Positions 1-10,130 of a stretch of DNA of 64,000 nucleotides are shown here, in pieces; position 1 is the first letter of the stretch, and each line of letters opens with the position of its first letter. The notes under the pieces were generated by a model that was not told the DNA's origin, ran no database searches, and saw only the letters and a list, made by a program, of their open reading frames with translations. The DNA comes from Liopterus haemorrhoidalis (Eukaryota; Arthropoda; Insecta; Coleoptera; Dytiscidae). The DNA lies in assembly GCA_963971575.1 (NCBI GenBank), contig OZ020618.1:51474509-51538508 (forward strand), given 5' to 3'. Made by a program: the position numbers and the translations under genes.

Positions 1-226
1 AGCGTCCACTAATCTCAAACTTCAGCAACCTTTTGAGCCGCGTCATACTAGAGACTAGTGGAGCTAAATACACACGACTGCATCCCAAACCCTGGCGATA
101 TGCAGCCGCGGAAATTAAGCTAGATCCCATACAATGCGGAGTGACCCGAGCAGCACTGCTTTCTGCATCCTGCAGATCAAAGAGTTGGCAGAAAATCTGC
201 AGACGGGAATGGACTCAAAATTATTA
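1..226 (+). repeat. Dispersed repeat X, copy 1 (cut by window edge)
   Basis: This stretch matches 50325-50536 over about 200 bases with many substitutions. Both copies keep an open frame (here from about position 60) with the shared residues TSGAKYTRL near the start and ICRREWT at the end, and the length difference between them is two whole codons. I do not recognise the family. It may be the tail of a retroelement ORF or simply a non-coding repeat that happens to stay open. Confidence 0.6.
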
Positions 227-1428
227 TTATTATTATATTTGTTTTTTGTTTTTTCGACCTCATATTTGGTTTCTACACGTTTAAGACAATATCCGCAAAA
301 AAATATTTTTGTCTGTCTGTTTGTCCGAGATTCATGCAAAAACGGTTAGATATATTTTCATGTACTTTAGTATGATGATAAAATGAATCCAGGATTCAAA
401 CATAGTCTATAAGGCATCTCAAATTTTATATTTTGGGGGGTATTTCGGAGTTAAAACTGTTTATTTAAAACTGAAAATATCTATCTTATTATTAGCTTAA
501 CAGAAAAATGTACATAATGAAAATTGTTTACAATAATTTTATAAAATACCGCCAATATTTTTTTTTACTGAATGCTCCCCGCGATATAAAAAAGGTTACC
601 GATCCCTGGTCTGGCTGATTGCATGACTTTGTATTTGCTATTCTATTACTCCATTTTTTACGCCCATCTATTAATACAAGTATAATTTACTTGACAATAT
701 TAACCTTACCAAACATACAGAATAATGTCGAGAGGTTTTACTGGAACCATTTGTTGGAGCGAGTTAAATATTTATTTGATTGTGTAGTGTTTGCTCTCCA
801 AACATATGTTTTGTCACGCCAGTCTGAACAGCTACAAAGATTTCTAAAATCCATATAAACACGTATCTCTTTTCTCGTGACAATGTTCGATTTTTTACTC
901 TTTTGTTCTGATATAATTTCACATTATTCTACAAAATAAGGAAATCTACTGCAAAATTGATCTTATTCTTGTTTGAAAAGATGAGGTATATAAATTTAAG
1001 GTTTTCTCACTACCATCACAGTTCAGAGGTTAAATGAAGTTTGGTTTATCTCAAAAAAACAAGATGGTGTTAGTTGACAGGCTCTTTATAATCAAAATAT
1101 ACGGGCTCAGTTTCTCGGAAATTTCTTAGTTATTTAAGGGAAATATAAATAAGTTTGATCACAAAATTGGCGAATAAAAGTCAAGAGTTCCAGTTTCTAA
1201 TAAACTATTTTCTGGCTTTTCAATTTTTGGTTAAGTTTCATTATATTAAGGTTGCATTGATTCAAAAATTACAACTGTCAAATTGTCAGATTTCAAATTA
1301 ATTTGAATTCTCCCTATCCATTGATTAAGCTTTGCTTAATGCCCACAGCCCGCATATTTTCATATCAAATTACCTATACCTATAATAATATATACCTATA
1401 TACCTATAATAATTTTGTTATTCGATTA
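227..1428. other. AT-rich stretch, no recognised gene
   Basis: No recognisable gene. At 1034-1220 (+) a short ATG-initiated frame with two stops has a faint look of a transposase helix-turn-helix (a GLSFSEIS segment), but this is too weak to call. A 79-codon frame at 619-858 resembles nothing I know. Confidence 0.4.
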
Positions 1429-1973
1429 CACTGGTCAACACAATTTTTGCTGACTTACACCTAAGACTTGTTTCTTACTAATTTGGTGCTGCTGAACTCA
1501 AATATCACATCATTTTTTGCGTATCACATCAGAATTTTGCTCTACAACAAATACATATTTTTGGCCAAATAATGCTTCTATCGTTTAATTTTAGACGTCG
1601 ATACTGTAATTGGTACAAATTTGGCGAACAATAAGGACTAAATAATTAGAAAATATTCTTAAAATTTTATTTATAGTGAAAGAAAGAAAAGGAGAACAGT
1701 TATAATTACATTTTAATGTATTGGACTGTTAAAATAAAAATACAAAATAATTTAAGGATTAAATGGTCGTTTGTAAGATTTTCCGGAGTGCACCATTCCC
1801 GATAAGTCTCTTTTAATATTCCAACAGTAGTCAGCCATCATGTGAGTATCCCACCTTCCTTGATAACATCTCTCCATATCTTTTAAATCCTTATGGAAAC
1901 GTTCACCCTGTCCATCAATAACATTTCCAAGATTGACAGGAAATTTGTCAAGATGACAAATTTACCTTTATTT
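1429..1973 (-). mobile_element. Uncharacterised TIR element family U, copy a (truncated)
   Basis: The left edge is the terminal motif CACTGGTCAACA preceded by TTA, the same terminus seen at both ends of the copy at 3809-5076. The first 250 bases match, in reverse complement, the 3' flank of that copy and of the one at 24924-26205. The copy breaks at about 1973, inside the ORF, so the other terminus is absent. Confidence 0.75.
1752..1972 (-). pseudogene. C-terminal fragment of family U protein (unknown function)
   Basis: About 73 codons in one open frame match the end of the ORFs at 4049-4764 and 25246-25965. The conserved landmarks are GERFHKDLK, RWDTHMMADYCW and a basic end KRPFNP before the stop. 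The N-terminal two thirds, including the CFLC segment seen in the other copies, are missing because the element is truncated at 1973. Proteins with these motifs occur, as far as I recall, as multi-copy uncharacterised proteins in arthropods and other invertebrates; I know no assigned activity. The function is not inferred here. Confidence 0.7.
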
Positions 1974-2085
1974 TCTTTTATCTTCATGAGGTATAATATC
2001 CACTATTATTGTCACTATGATATTAGTAATTTTTCTCTAAATTAAAACTATTAATTACTATCTTAAAAGTTGGTAGCACTTATGA

Positions 2086-2300
2086 GGTTATAATGGATAT
2101 TTTATTTATCATTCTGCTTCTTTAACATCCTGTTATTTTTATCAAGAACATTGTTTAAATTGGCAATTTATTTGCTCAGTTGCAACTCTTTGTGTCTTTT
2201 TTCATGATATTCAGCTTCATCCCTCATTTACTTTCTGCATTGTTCTATTTTCTTCAACTTTTAGAACTTCTAAAACTTTTTACAATTGTTCAGAATCCAT
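2086..2300 (-). pseudogene. Decayed coiled-coil-like frame, unknown
   Basis: Reading leftward from an ATG at 2300, two overlapping frames joined by one shift give a charged, leucine- and lysine-rich segment beginning MDSEQL, with further pieces such as EAEYHEKRHKELQL and NNVLDKNNRMLKK. Two or three stops interrupt it. The composition suggests a coiled coil of the kind found in short transposon-associated or DNA-binding proteins, but I do not recognise it and chance cannot be excluded. Confidence 0.3.
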
Positions 2301-2757
2301 TCTGAGTTTTTCTAAAGACGCTATCCAGTGGTTACTATTGTTAAACAAATGTATTAAGAGTCTTTATGTTTTTCGTCGCAGCGTCAACTTCAAAATTATG
2401 TATTTTAGAATTTTTTTTAGTTAAAGGATTTTTTCGGTTAGGGCAAATTGATTTTGTCTTCTTTTAGGATACTCTTAATTAGAATGTTTTATTAATACAA
2501 TACCTTATTAGTAAAAGCTATTTATAAGGATATGAAGATCAAATGAAAAATGGTGCCAATGAAAATTAAAGAGTTTTTTTGACGGTCAAGAAAGTTCGCG
2601 AAGTATTTGCAATTTTTTGTTTTTGGGAGATAGTCGATGTATAAGATCTTTATCATGGCACAAAATATTGATCTTTTCGGCTGATAAGACCACTTTTGTC
2701 TTTTTTAAATAAGGGAATCTCGATGAAACTACTTATTGGACTCTTGGTTTCCGGCGT

Positions 2758-3430
2758 ATACGAGGGCCTCTTATATTTCGGGGTTGCGTTAAACTACTGC
2801 TGCCATCTGGCAACTGACGCTTCTATCGTAAAGTTTCACATTTTTGACGGTATACGTACTCAGAACGTTTTGACGTACGAGCGCCATTTGTGTTGTTTAC
2901 AGTAACTTGAAAAAATTCATCTCTGCTAAAGATGGAATTAAATCATGAACATTTTCGAGCGATTATTTTTTACAACTTTCGACGTGGATTAACCCAACAA
3001 CAGTGCATCGATGCAAACGTAAATAAAGCACCATCAAGGACTACTGTTAATCGATGGTTTGCCGACTTCAATCGTGGACGCAGTTCGCTTAAGGACGAAT
3101 TTCGTGAAGGTCGTCTTAAGTCGGTTGTTGTTCTGGAAAACATTGATGCTGTGCGTGAACTGATACTGCAAGATCGTCATGTGACTTATCGTGAGATTGA
3201 AGTATCCTTGGGCATTAGTGGAACCAGCATACATTCACTAATGCATGAACATTTGGCCTTCAAAAGTTTGTTCGCGTTGGATTTCGCATAATTTGAGAAT
3301 CTCAGTGGAAAATGCCTCAATCGGAGTGGAAAAAGTGCTTCGAAAATTGGTTCAAACGCATGCAAAAGTGTATTGATCTTCATGGAGAATATTTTGAAAA
3401 ACAATAAAAGGGTGTAATTCAGAATTCAGA
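2758..3430 (+). mobile_element. Internally deleted mariner element
   Basis: The left end carries a mariner-like terminus (TACGAGGGCC, just after a TA), followed by a 5' leader and the start of a mariner transposase. The transposase jumps from its N-terminal DNA-binding half straight to its last 35 residues, so most of the catalytic domain is missing. I cannot see a clean right ITR; the element appears eroded or truncated there. Confidence 0.8.
2932..3407 (+). pseudogene. Mariner transposase, catalytic core deleted
   Basis: Mariner transposases cut and paste their own element; the N-terminal half binds the ITRs through two helix-turn-helix motifs and the C-terminal half is a DDE/D nuclease. 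The frame 2932-3291 begins MELNHEHFRAIIFYNFRRGL and continues through the WF/FNRGR linker, REGRLKSVV and the second HTH (YREIEVSLGISGTSIH) to EHLAFK, then is fused out of frame to the C-terminal tail (EWKKCFENWFKRMQKCI) ending at 3407. All three catalytic acidic residues fall in the deletion, so this copy is catalytically dead. It resembles the mellifera/cecropia-type mariners. Confidence 0.85.
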
Positions 3431-3808
3431 ACTTATTTAGCCATAAGCATTTTTGGTTTTTGGAGGTAGCGCTCAAATCGTATTTAAATTTTTTTATATG
3501 TAAAACATATTTACCGAATGTTCTACATGACACGCTGTTTAATTACTTTAATTGTTGTTTGTGGAAGTGACTGACAGTTCTGGTACAATACATTTATCAT
3601 TTTAAACAAACAGCTTTCAATAGTGTGAACTATTCTACCATTGTTTTATTGTCTACTTTATTTTTTAAATTATTTACGAAAAGTTTTACAAAAATTGTGA
3701 ATTTCAATAAAATATATCACGATAAAATTAAATAAGCTACTTTCTCGTGAATTTAGGCAGCATAGCTTGCTCCAACCTCTTTAAGAGATAATTATTTATT
3801 GTCTATAA

Positions 3809-5076
3809 CACTGGTCAACAAATTTAAACTTTTTTTTCCTGACTTTTGGGGACAAATTTTGGGGTGCTGATTTTAAAAATGTTAACAGTTTCTGCCTATA
3901 ACGTCAAATGTTAGTTCTATCGTATTTTAACTTTTTTCACCTTTTCACGTTCTGATATACGTCTAATTGTTGTCCAATATACATATTTCGTAGGAACGCC
4001 TTACATGCAGGTACTTGTTATAGACCTTTTTACAACCCAGATCTTAAAATGGTAAACTTTTTACTTGGCCAACAAGGTGGATTCACAAAATATTCATGTT
4101 TTTTGTGTTTCTGGGACAGCAGAGCGAGAGATAAGCATTGGACTCAGAAAAATTGGCCGGTGAGAATAGATTTAAATGTTGGAGACCCAAACATAATACA
4201 CGAACCTTTGGTGGAGCGAACAAAAATCATTTTCCCCCCCTCTTCATATTAAACTGGGTCTAATGAAGCGGTTTGTAAAAGCGTTGAACAAAGATGGTGA
4301 CTGTTTCAAATATATATCTGAAACATTTCAAAGTCTCAGTAAAGAGAAGCTAAAAGCCGACATTTTTGACAGACCACAAATTAGAAAATTAGTGAATTAG
4401 TGAACATTTCACTGTACATATGGATGATGCATGGCAGTCTTTCGCAGCGCTCATCAAAAATTTTCTTGGGAATAAAAAAACCGAAAACTATGTGTAGGTC
4501 GTTGAAAATTATTATCATCTGGGGTGCAACATGAGCGTGAAACTACATTTTTTAAGCAGTCATCTTGACAAATTTCCTGTCAATCTTGGAGATATTAGTG
4601 ATGAATATGGTGAACGTTTCCATCAGGATTTAAAAGAGATGGAGAGACGTTATCAAGGAAGGTGGGATACTCACATGATGGCTGACTACTGTTGGAGTAT
4701 TAAAAGAGACTTATCGGGAATGGTGCACTCCAGAAGATCTAACAAACGACCATTTAATCCTTAAATTATTTTGTATTTTTATTTTAACACTCCAATGCAT
4801 TAAAACTGTTCTCATTTTCTTTCTTTCACTATAAATAAAATTTAAAGAATATTTTCTAATTATTTAGTCTTTATTGTTCGCCAAATTTGTACCAACTACA
4901 GTATTGACGTCTAAAATTAAACGATAGAAGCATTATTTGGCCAAAAATATGTATTTGTTGTAGAGCAAAAATCTAATGTGATACGCAAAAACTGATGTGA
5001 TATTTGAGTTCAGCAGCACTGAATTAGTAAGAAACAAGTCTTAGATGTAAGTCAGTCAAAATTGTGTTAACCAGGG
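3809..5076 (+). mobile_element. Uncharacterised TIR element family U, copy b (both ends)
   Basis: A 1.27 kb unit is bounded by short inverted termini, CACTGGTCAACA on the left and the complement of CCCTGGTTAACA on the right. Weaker inverted similarity extends for about 80 bases inward (a GGTGCTG block near both ends). The unit is flanked on both sides by TAA, which could be a 3-bp target duplication. The same termini recur at 1429 and, degraded, at 24924 and 26205; a diverged one is at 50917. It carries a decayed ORF on the + strand. TAA/TTA duplications are known for PIF/Harbinger elements, but no Harbinger protein is visible. Confidence 0.7.
4049..4764 (+). pseudogene. Family U protein pseudogene (unknown function)
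   Basis: The frame opens with NFLLGQQGGFTKYSCFLCFW, then DSRARDKHW, IHEPLVERTKIIFPP, the KLGLMK block, a run of charged helices (FVKALNKDGDCFKYISETFQSL), KNFLGNKK, and ends with GERFHQDLKEMERRYQGRW and MMADYCW. It is broken by a C-run frameshift near 4245, stops near 4395-4400 and a frame change near 4530. The CFLC pair with following D and H residues could bind a metal, which is speculation. The reading frame starts about 240 bases from the left terminus and ends about 310 bases before the right one. Confidence 0.7.
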
Positions 5077-5883
5077 TAAGAAACAATATTTCTTCATGTT
5101 TTTTTTTTTTTTAATTTTATCAAACCACGCATTTATGATGTGTTTGTAAATTTTGAAAATGGCAGCACCCCTGCGATTTCATATCACGAGCCGCTACTGA
5201 TTTTAACTAACAATTCTGAAAGTACTACCAATGAAATTCACTATGATTTAAATTTTGTAGGTTTCCTGAATTCTATATAATTTTATCCCGACTTTGTTTC
5301 TGTGTAGAGTGTATCGATATTTGGTTGAAAAGGGGAAAAGTGTTGAATGTCAAGGTTTCTGATATATTCTTGTTACGTGGGACATTTCTCCTGATTTCTT
5401 GCGACGTGACAGACGTGCAGCTCTATAATACCACCAAAGGTTATGGGAATCCATCAGCATGACATATATTACACCTGAATTATATTTTCCATCCTTTTTT
5501 ACAGTGCGTTGAAAGGATTAGTCCTTTCTTTGTTTAGGAGGGACATTTGTCTTGCTTCCATGTGTCTCTAGCACGATCAAACGCATCCTTTTTTGTCTGT
5601 TTTGATAAGACTTCCGGGATACTGCTATTTTAAGAGACAACACACGACAGAAAAAAATATATTTTTTAGTCTATGAGGGTGAAGTTACACATGTTTACCA
5701 GACCAAATGATTGTTAGAATTATATTTCAAACTTAAACCATTAAACAATTATAGGTCAGAGGGATATTTAATTCTTTTCTTTTTGCCAAAATATTACTTT
5801 ATTTTCCAACATAATCTCCTTTTAGCTCAATACATTTTGCCCAACTACGGAGGGAAGGAAAGTTTTGAGATACGGCTTACTTT
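5077..5883. other. Non-coding, AT-rich
   Basis: No recognised gene or element to about 5760. From about 5770 the sequence is the 3' end of the mariner relic whose coding tail lies at 5884-6108. Confidence 0.4.
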
Positions 5884-6108
5884 TTAAACTTTTTCAAAGT
5901 GCTTCCCAACACATTCAATACATTTCCTCATACGTATAAACCACGTGTTAAAAATGTCTTCCCACTTTTCATTTAGTACTTCTGTACAAGTTTGGTCTCA
6001 AGCTACTAGAAGCTCATCATCTCTCTTAAAATGGCGGCCATTAAGATTATCCTTGATGAAAGGGAAGAGTCCAAAATCACAAGGAGCAAGATCTGGACTA
6101 TTCGGAGG
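5884..6108 (-). pseudogene. Mariner transposase C-terminal fragment
   Basis: Seventy-five codons in one frame, with one internal stop, read from the SPDLAPCDF block, which holds the third catalytic Asp of the mariner triad, through FPFIKDNLNG, a charged linker, and NTWFIRMRKCIE to the terminal GKHFEKV stop. That is the usual last quarter of a mariner transposase. The N-terminal three quarters are absent. Typical mariner 3' non-coding sequence continues down to about 5770. Confidence 0.8.
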
Positions 6109-6278
6109 ATGTTCTAATACTTATACAGAATTATTTATATATGCCAACGTGGTTCTAACAAAACTGAACATGATTATCACTGTATTTAAAAAGTTTCACC
6201 CCTGAAATCCAATTCGCTACTGGTTTAGGACGATATGAAGACGGTCTTCCCTAATTTTACTCAAAAATTCTTGTCTGT

Positions 6279-6402
6279 AGTAGCGACGTCAATTCCTTCA
6301 GAGCGCTTATTTTGGAAAGCAGGAGCCACTGTATGCAGACAGAAATAGGCTTCTGGGTAAAAGGCTTACTAAACTGCTTTTTATCGGTGCTTGCAATGAA
6401 GA
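6279..6402 (+). pseudogene. hAT transposase C-terminal (dimerisation) fragment
   Basis: The frame reads ATSIPSERLFWKAG, then after one shift RNRLLGKRLTKLLFIG. This is the signature of the hAT C-terminal dimerisation region, where a SxPSERxFSxAG block precedes a conserved NRL-containing helix. Only about 40 codons survive, with one frameshift. No hAT terminal repeats can be assigned to it, and the GTCT-array repeat begins 70 bases downstream. Confidence 0.65.
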
Positions 6403-6469
6403 AGTGGAGTGTTTAATTATATTTTAAACAATCACTCAGACCTATAGGCGCCATTGCCTTACCATTTTT

Positions 6470-6971
6470 ACCGACCGCCAACATATATAAGGGAGGTATT
6501 GTGATAATACCGATTTTGACATTTTGAGATTTCGATGGATCTCCACAAATTGAGGTTTTAACTATTTTTAGCATGATGTCTGTCGGTCTGTCTGTCCGTC
6601 CGTCCGTCTGTCTATCCGTCCGTCTGTCTGTATGTGTACACGTGCAGAGCAAATTCGGCTGAAAGGATTTTTATGAAACTGCATATTTAAGCTTATGACA
6701 TCAATTGTACGAGTTGATTAACTTTTGGTAAAAATCGGTTGACTAGAAATGGAAGTTTACTCTTGTCGATTTTAATTTTTATTTAAGAAATTTTTGATAA
6801 AACGAAAAAATTTTGAAAATATTTTCATACTTATATGTAACGTTTCCATTCTCATGATAAATAATATCTCTGTTAGAAAATATTAGGCCAAGTTATTTCT
6901 ACTCTGCTGCTAGAATGTATTTTATACAAGTACTTTATGATGGCGGTCGGTCTTGTGGTGGCCACAGATGA
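6470..6971 (+). mobile_element. GTCT-array repeat (HINE-like), copy 1
   Basis: Full-length copy running from ACCGACCGCCAACATATATA to the hairpin motif CTTGTGGTGGCCACAG. Family layout: a 5' sub-terminal motif GACCGCCA, about 100 bases of conserved sequence (including GATTTCGATGGATCTCCAC), a variable TCTG/GTCC tetranucleotide array (here 6577-6632), about 330 bases containing GTGTACACGTGCAGAG, then the complement of GACCGCCA and a GC-rich terminal hairpin followed by a T run. This architecture matches non-autonomous Helentrons (HINE/DINE-1 type); the assignment is by architecture, not by protein. Confidence 0.75.
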
Positions 6972-7038
6972 TTTTTCAAAGATGCAAACTACTGATCAAA
7001 ATTTCCTCTTAGTTTGTTTTACCAAAGTGAACAGCATA

Positions 7039-7548
7039 CAGTAGGTGGCCAAATTATTAGGGACAGCACACCCCCCTTGTAATTTTCAAGTTTAAATGCA
7101 TTTTGTGAGAAAATAAATTGTTTTTAAATCATTTTTCTTCTATATTCTTGTTGCTGGTATCATTATTATTTTAAAAAGCGGGAGATCGCCAAAAAAATCA
7201 TCACCACCAAGCGGCAATTTATAGAAACCCTTTTCAGAGAGTGGCATCACAACCTCAATCTCCGACACAACGCAAAAGTCTGCATAGAAAGCATACCCAC
7301 ACGCCTGGAAGCCGCAATCGCAGCAAAGGGTGGCATTACAAAATATTAAGATTTTACTTAATTTGTTAAATTAACACTTTTTATACAAAAATAAATGATT
7401 ATAAATAATGTATGTCGTTTTATATTCTAAATAAAGCACTCTAATGAATAAAAATAAATACGAGACCCAAAGCCACTTATTTCCTCATTAAATTCATTTG
7501 AAAATTACAGAAAATCTGCACTGTCCCTAATAATTTGGCAACCCACTG
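7039..7548 (+). mobile_element. Internally deleted Tc1-like element with both TIRs
   Basis: The termini CAGTAGGTGGCCAAATTATT (left) and the complement of a near-identical sequence (right) form inverted repeats of about 28 bases, with weaker similarity inward. TA dinucleotides flank both ends (7037-7038 and 7549-7550), as expected for Tc1/mariner insertion. The 510-bp unit keeps only the tail of the transposase. A second copy of its left end occurs alone at 56014-56128. Confidence 0.85.
7170..7349 (+). pseudogene. Tc1-like transposase C-terminal tail
   Basis: About 58 open codons read REIAKKIITTKRQFIETLF, then WHH and further on CIESIPTRLEAAIAAKGG and a stop. The CIESxPxRxxAxIxAKGGxTKY ending is characteristic of Tc1-family transposases. 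The DNA-binding and catalytic domains are deleted; only the C-terminal tail remains between the TIRs. Confidence 0.8.
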
Positions 7549-7554
7549 TATATA

Positions 7555-7980
7555 GGCTATTCCAAACGTTTAAGCGGAACTAGATTTTGAAATTTAATAA
7601 TTTTTATTTATTAATTCGGACTTTTGGTCATTTTGTTTTAACTTTGTAAATCACACTCACATTGCAAATTCTAGATTAAATTGATAGTCATTATAAAATG
7701 TCCTTTTCATTACATTTTAATTTTTTATCATTCTTAATTAAAATTTCCCATTTATTTATTTGTTTTGTCTTTAAAATATGTAAAAAAGTATTCAAATTGT
7801 TAATAAATGTAATTGGTTTCCATGGTTTCACTCACAGAACAGTTTCACTCTTGGAATTTTAAATTTTCACATTCCAATCTGAAAAATGAAATAACCGAAG
7901 CACAACCCGTTCTCGTTATTCCTGACAACCTAAAAGAACAAAACTCCTACTTAGTTCCGCCTAAACGTTTGGAGTAGACC
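7555..7980. mobile_element. MITE with GG(C/T)CTA..AACGTTTA TIRs
   Basis: The ends GGCTATTCCAAACGTTTAAG and the complement of CTAAACGTTTGGAGTAGACC are inverted repeats of about 27 bases with a few mismatches. TATA/TTATA lies at both flanks, suggesting a TA-type duplication. The 426-bp interior is AT-rich and has no ORF. It starts only four bases after the TA that ends the Tc1-like element at 7548. Confidence 0.75.
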
Positions 7981-8059
7981 TTATACTTTAATCTATTTAT
8001 TATTGTAAAACAATTATATTGTTATAAGAATAAACTATTTTTTACGTTTTATAGAAAAT

Positions 8060-8195
8060 ATATTCATTTTTCCCTTCGATACTTGTCATCGATATTTTGT
8101 TTGGATACGATACCGGTATCGATACTTATCATTCGATATTATCGATACCCAAATATCGATTCTTTCTCAGTATCGCATATCCCTAAGCAGAACCT
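8060..8195. repeat. Cluster of ATCGATA-type motifs
   Basis: About ten overlapping copies of TATCGATA/CGATAC variants lie within 130 bases. Similar dense clusters of short palindromic motifs occur near the ends of the hAT-like elements at 39134-40455 and 56465-57864, so this may be a lone sub-terminal region of another such element. No matching partner end was found. Confidence 0.5.
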
Positions 8196-8569
8196 TGATA
8201 GTTTTTTGCCGTTATTTCAGTTACTCTGAACAAATATAAATTTCATTGTTCACATGAGTAGACAGGACCGTCACGAGATTTTGTTTATTCAGGGCTGAAA
8301 ATAAATATATGTTTGAGCTTAGCATAACAATAGGGATGTAATCATGCGGACCTAAATTGCATAAATATGTATAATTTGGGTTTTAACACGAATACAGGCT
8401 AATTTATTTATGGTAATTTTTTATCAGATTATTGTAATTAGAATTAAATAGATAATGTTACTATACAAGATCCTTGAGGATTTTCAGGCAATACTATTTT
8501 AACAAATTGTCAATCTGGCTCTGTTAAAGGCATTATAACTAGCATACGGTTTTTCCATGTTTCTTTGTA

Positions 8570-8705
8570 CATCTTTGTTAAAATAATTATTTGTTAATTT
8601 TTTTTCTTTCTGCTAGTCGTGGAGAAAGTAGGGTCTGTGACTCGGTTGGAAGAGAAAATTCGATACTCGTGGTTCCCCACGCTCTCCTGCGGCTCGCGCT
8701 GGAGA
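8570..8705 (+). repeat. Dispersed repeat Y, copy 1
   Basis: This matches 44310-44425 closely, from TTTGTTAAAATAATTATTTG through GTAGGGTCTGTGACTCGGTT to GCGGCTCGCGCT. The second copy continues into a hairpin arm that this copy lacks. I do not recognise the family. Confidence 0.65.
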
Positions 8706-8837
8706 GAGATTTTGAGTAACAAACTGATTAAGGAGTATCCACGTTTTAGTAAAATCTATCACTTTTATTGGTCAGCATAGCTCATACATTAATAAAAATT
8801 TAAAAGGTATAATATAATACTCCAATGGAAGTTTAAA

Positions 8838-10130
8838 GTGAAGAGTATCCTCATGTACGGAGTGGAGATCTGGGGATGGAAGGAATGGGAGATAGTAGAA
8901 AAGGTACAAGAGGGATACATGAGATGGATTATGGGATTAAACAGAACGACACCAGGATATATAGTGAGAGAGGTAATGAAGAGGGAAAAGCTGAGAGTGG
9001 GAGCCGAGGCGAGGGCGGCGAAGTATGAGGAGAAAATCAGAAGAGACGAACAAAGGAAGATACTTAGAGAATGCTGGGAAGAAAGAATGAAGAACAAAAG
9101 GGTAAACTGTTGGAATGGGGAGAGACAAGAAAAAAGTACTATTAGAGATGTGGGATGGACACTGAGTGAAAGAGAAACAGAGGAAGAAACATAGTAGAAG
9201 AATTGAGGAGGAGAGATAAGGAGGTACAGGAACAGGAAAGAACTGTAAGAATAGACAATTCAAGGAATGTGAAAAGGTATAGAGAGATAAGGACGGTAGG
9301 AATACCTAAATATTTGAAAGGGATGAGAGGAAAGGCAGGGGGGAAGGATTACCAGATTAAGATGTGGAAATGAAGAACGGAGCAACAGGTATTGGGCAAA
9401 ACCAGATGATAGACTATGCAGGATGTGTAAGGAGGAGGAAGAATCCTTAGAACATCTAACAAAAAATTGTGGAAAGATGACAAAATGGGAGGAAGAGATA
9501 AAGGAGCTGTTGTGTGAAGAAAGCAAGGGAGAAAGATGGGCAAGAGTACTCGAGGAAAGAAGGAAGGAATGCGGAGAGGTAAAGCAGGACTGAGAACAGG
9601 AAGGGAGAGGCAAAGGAGGAGGAAAGAAGAGAGGGAAGAGAAGCGAAAAAGAGATGGGAGTCGAAAGGGGAATAGGAAGAAAGAGAGGGACACTGGAAAA
9701 AGAAAGAAATGAAAGATAGTTATTTAGAGAAAAGATGCAGAGGGAAGGCAGTTTGGGAGGACGAGATAAAGAAACTGATAAGCGAGAAAGCCAAGGGAGA
9801 AAGATGGGCGGAAGAACTGGAGTTAAGAAGGAAGGAAATCGGAGAGGGAAGCCGGAATGGAAACAGGAAGAAACAGAGAGTGACCGGAGGAAGAGCAAAG
9901 AAATTTATATAAATGTTTTGTAAAGATACTCATATTAAGAAGTGTAAGGAAGAGGAAATCTTTGAGCATTTAGCGAAGAGATACGAGTGATTGGAATACC
10001 AAAATACTTGAAGGGGGAAAGAGGAAGATCAGGGAGTAGTCAGGAGGATAGCAAGGCTAAGGTGCGACAACGAGGAACGGAACAATAGATAATGGGCAAA
10101 GCGAGAGGACAAGCTCTAGAATGTGACCAA
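8838..10130 (+). pseudogene. LINE ORF2 C-terminal region, frameshifted and partly duplicated
   Basis: Non-LTR retrotransposon ORF2 proteins combine endonuclease, reverse transcriptase and a C-terminal region. The first frame (8838-9194) carries YGVEIWGWKEWEIVEKVQEG, YIVREVMKREKLRVGAEARA and a long charged helix region. A second frame continues VGIPKYLKG, and a third (9360-9593) holds RCGNEERSNRYW followed by a CX2C-X8-H-X4-C zinc knuckle and KGERWA. The KGERWA block recurs at 9790-9850 and the VGIPKYLKG/CDNEER block at 9980-10100, so the tail has been locally duplicated. The layout is like the R1/I-type tails common in insects, but the clade is not certain. The RT domain itself is absent. Confidence 0.75.

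Noticed and set aside
6577..6632. Telomere-like or centromeric satellite
   Set aside because: The array is confined within dispersed repeat copies with defined ends, so it is part of a mobile element.
9260..9898. 212-codon minus-strand frame rich in Ser, Leu and Phe
   Set aside because: It is the antisense shadow of the purine-rich LINE ORF2 tail on the plus strand; low-complexity composition and no domain.
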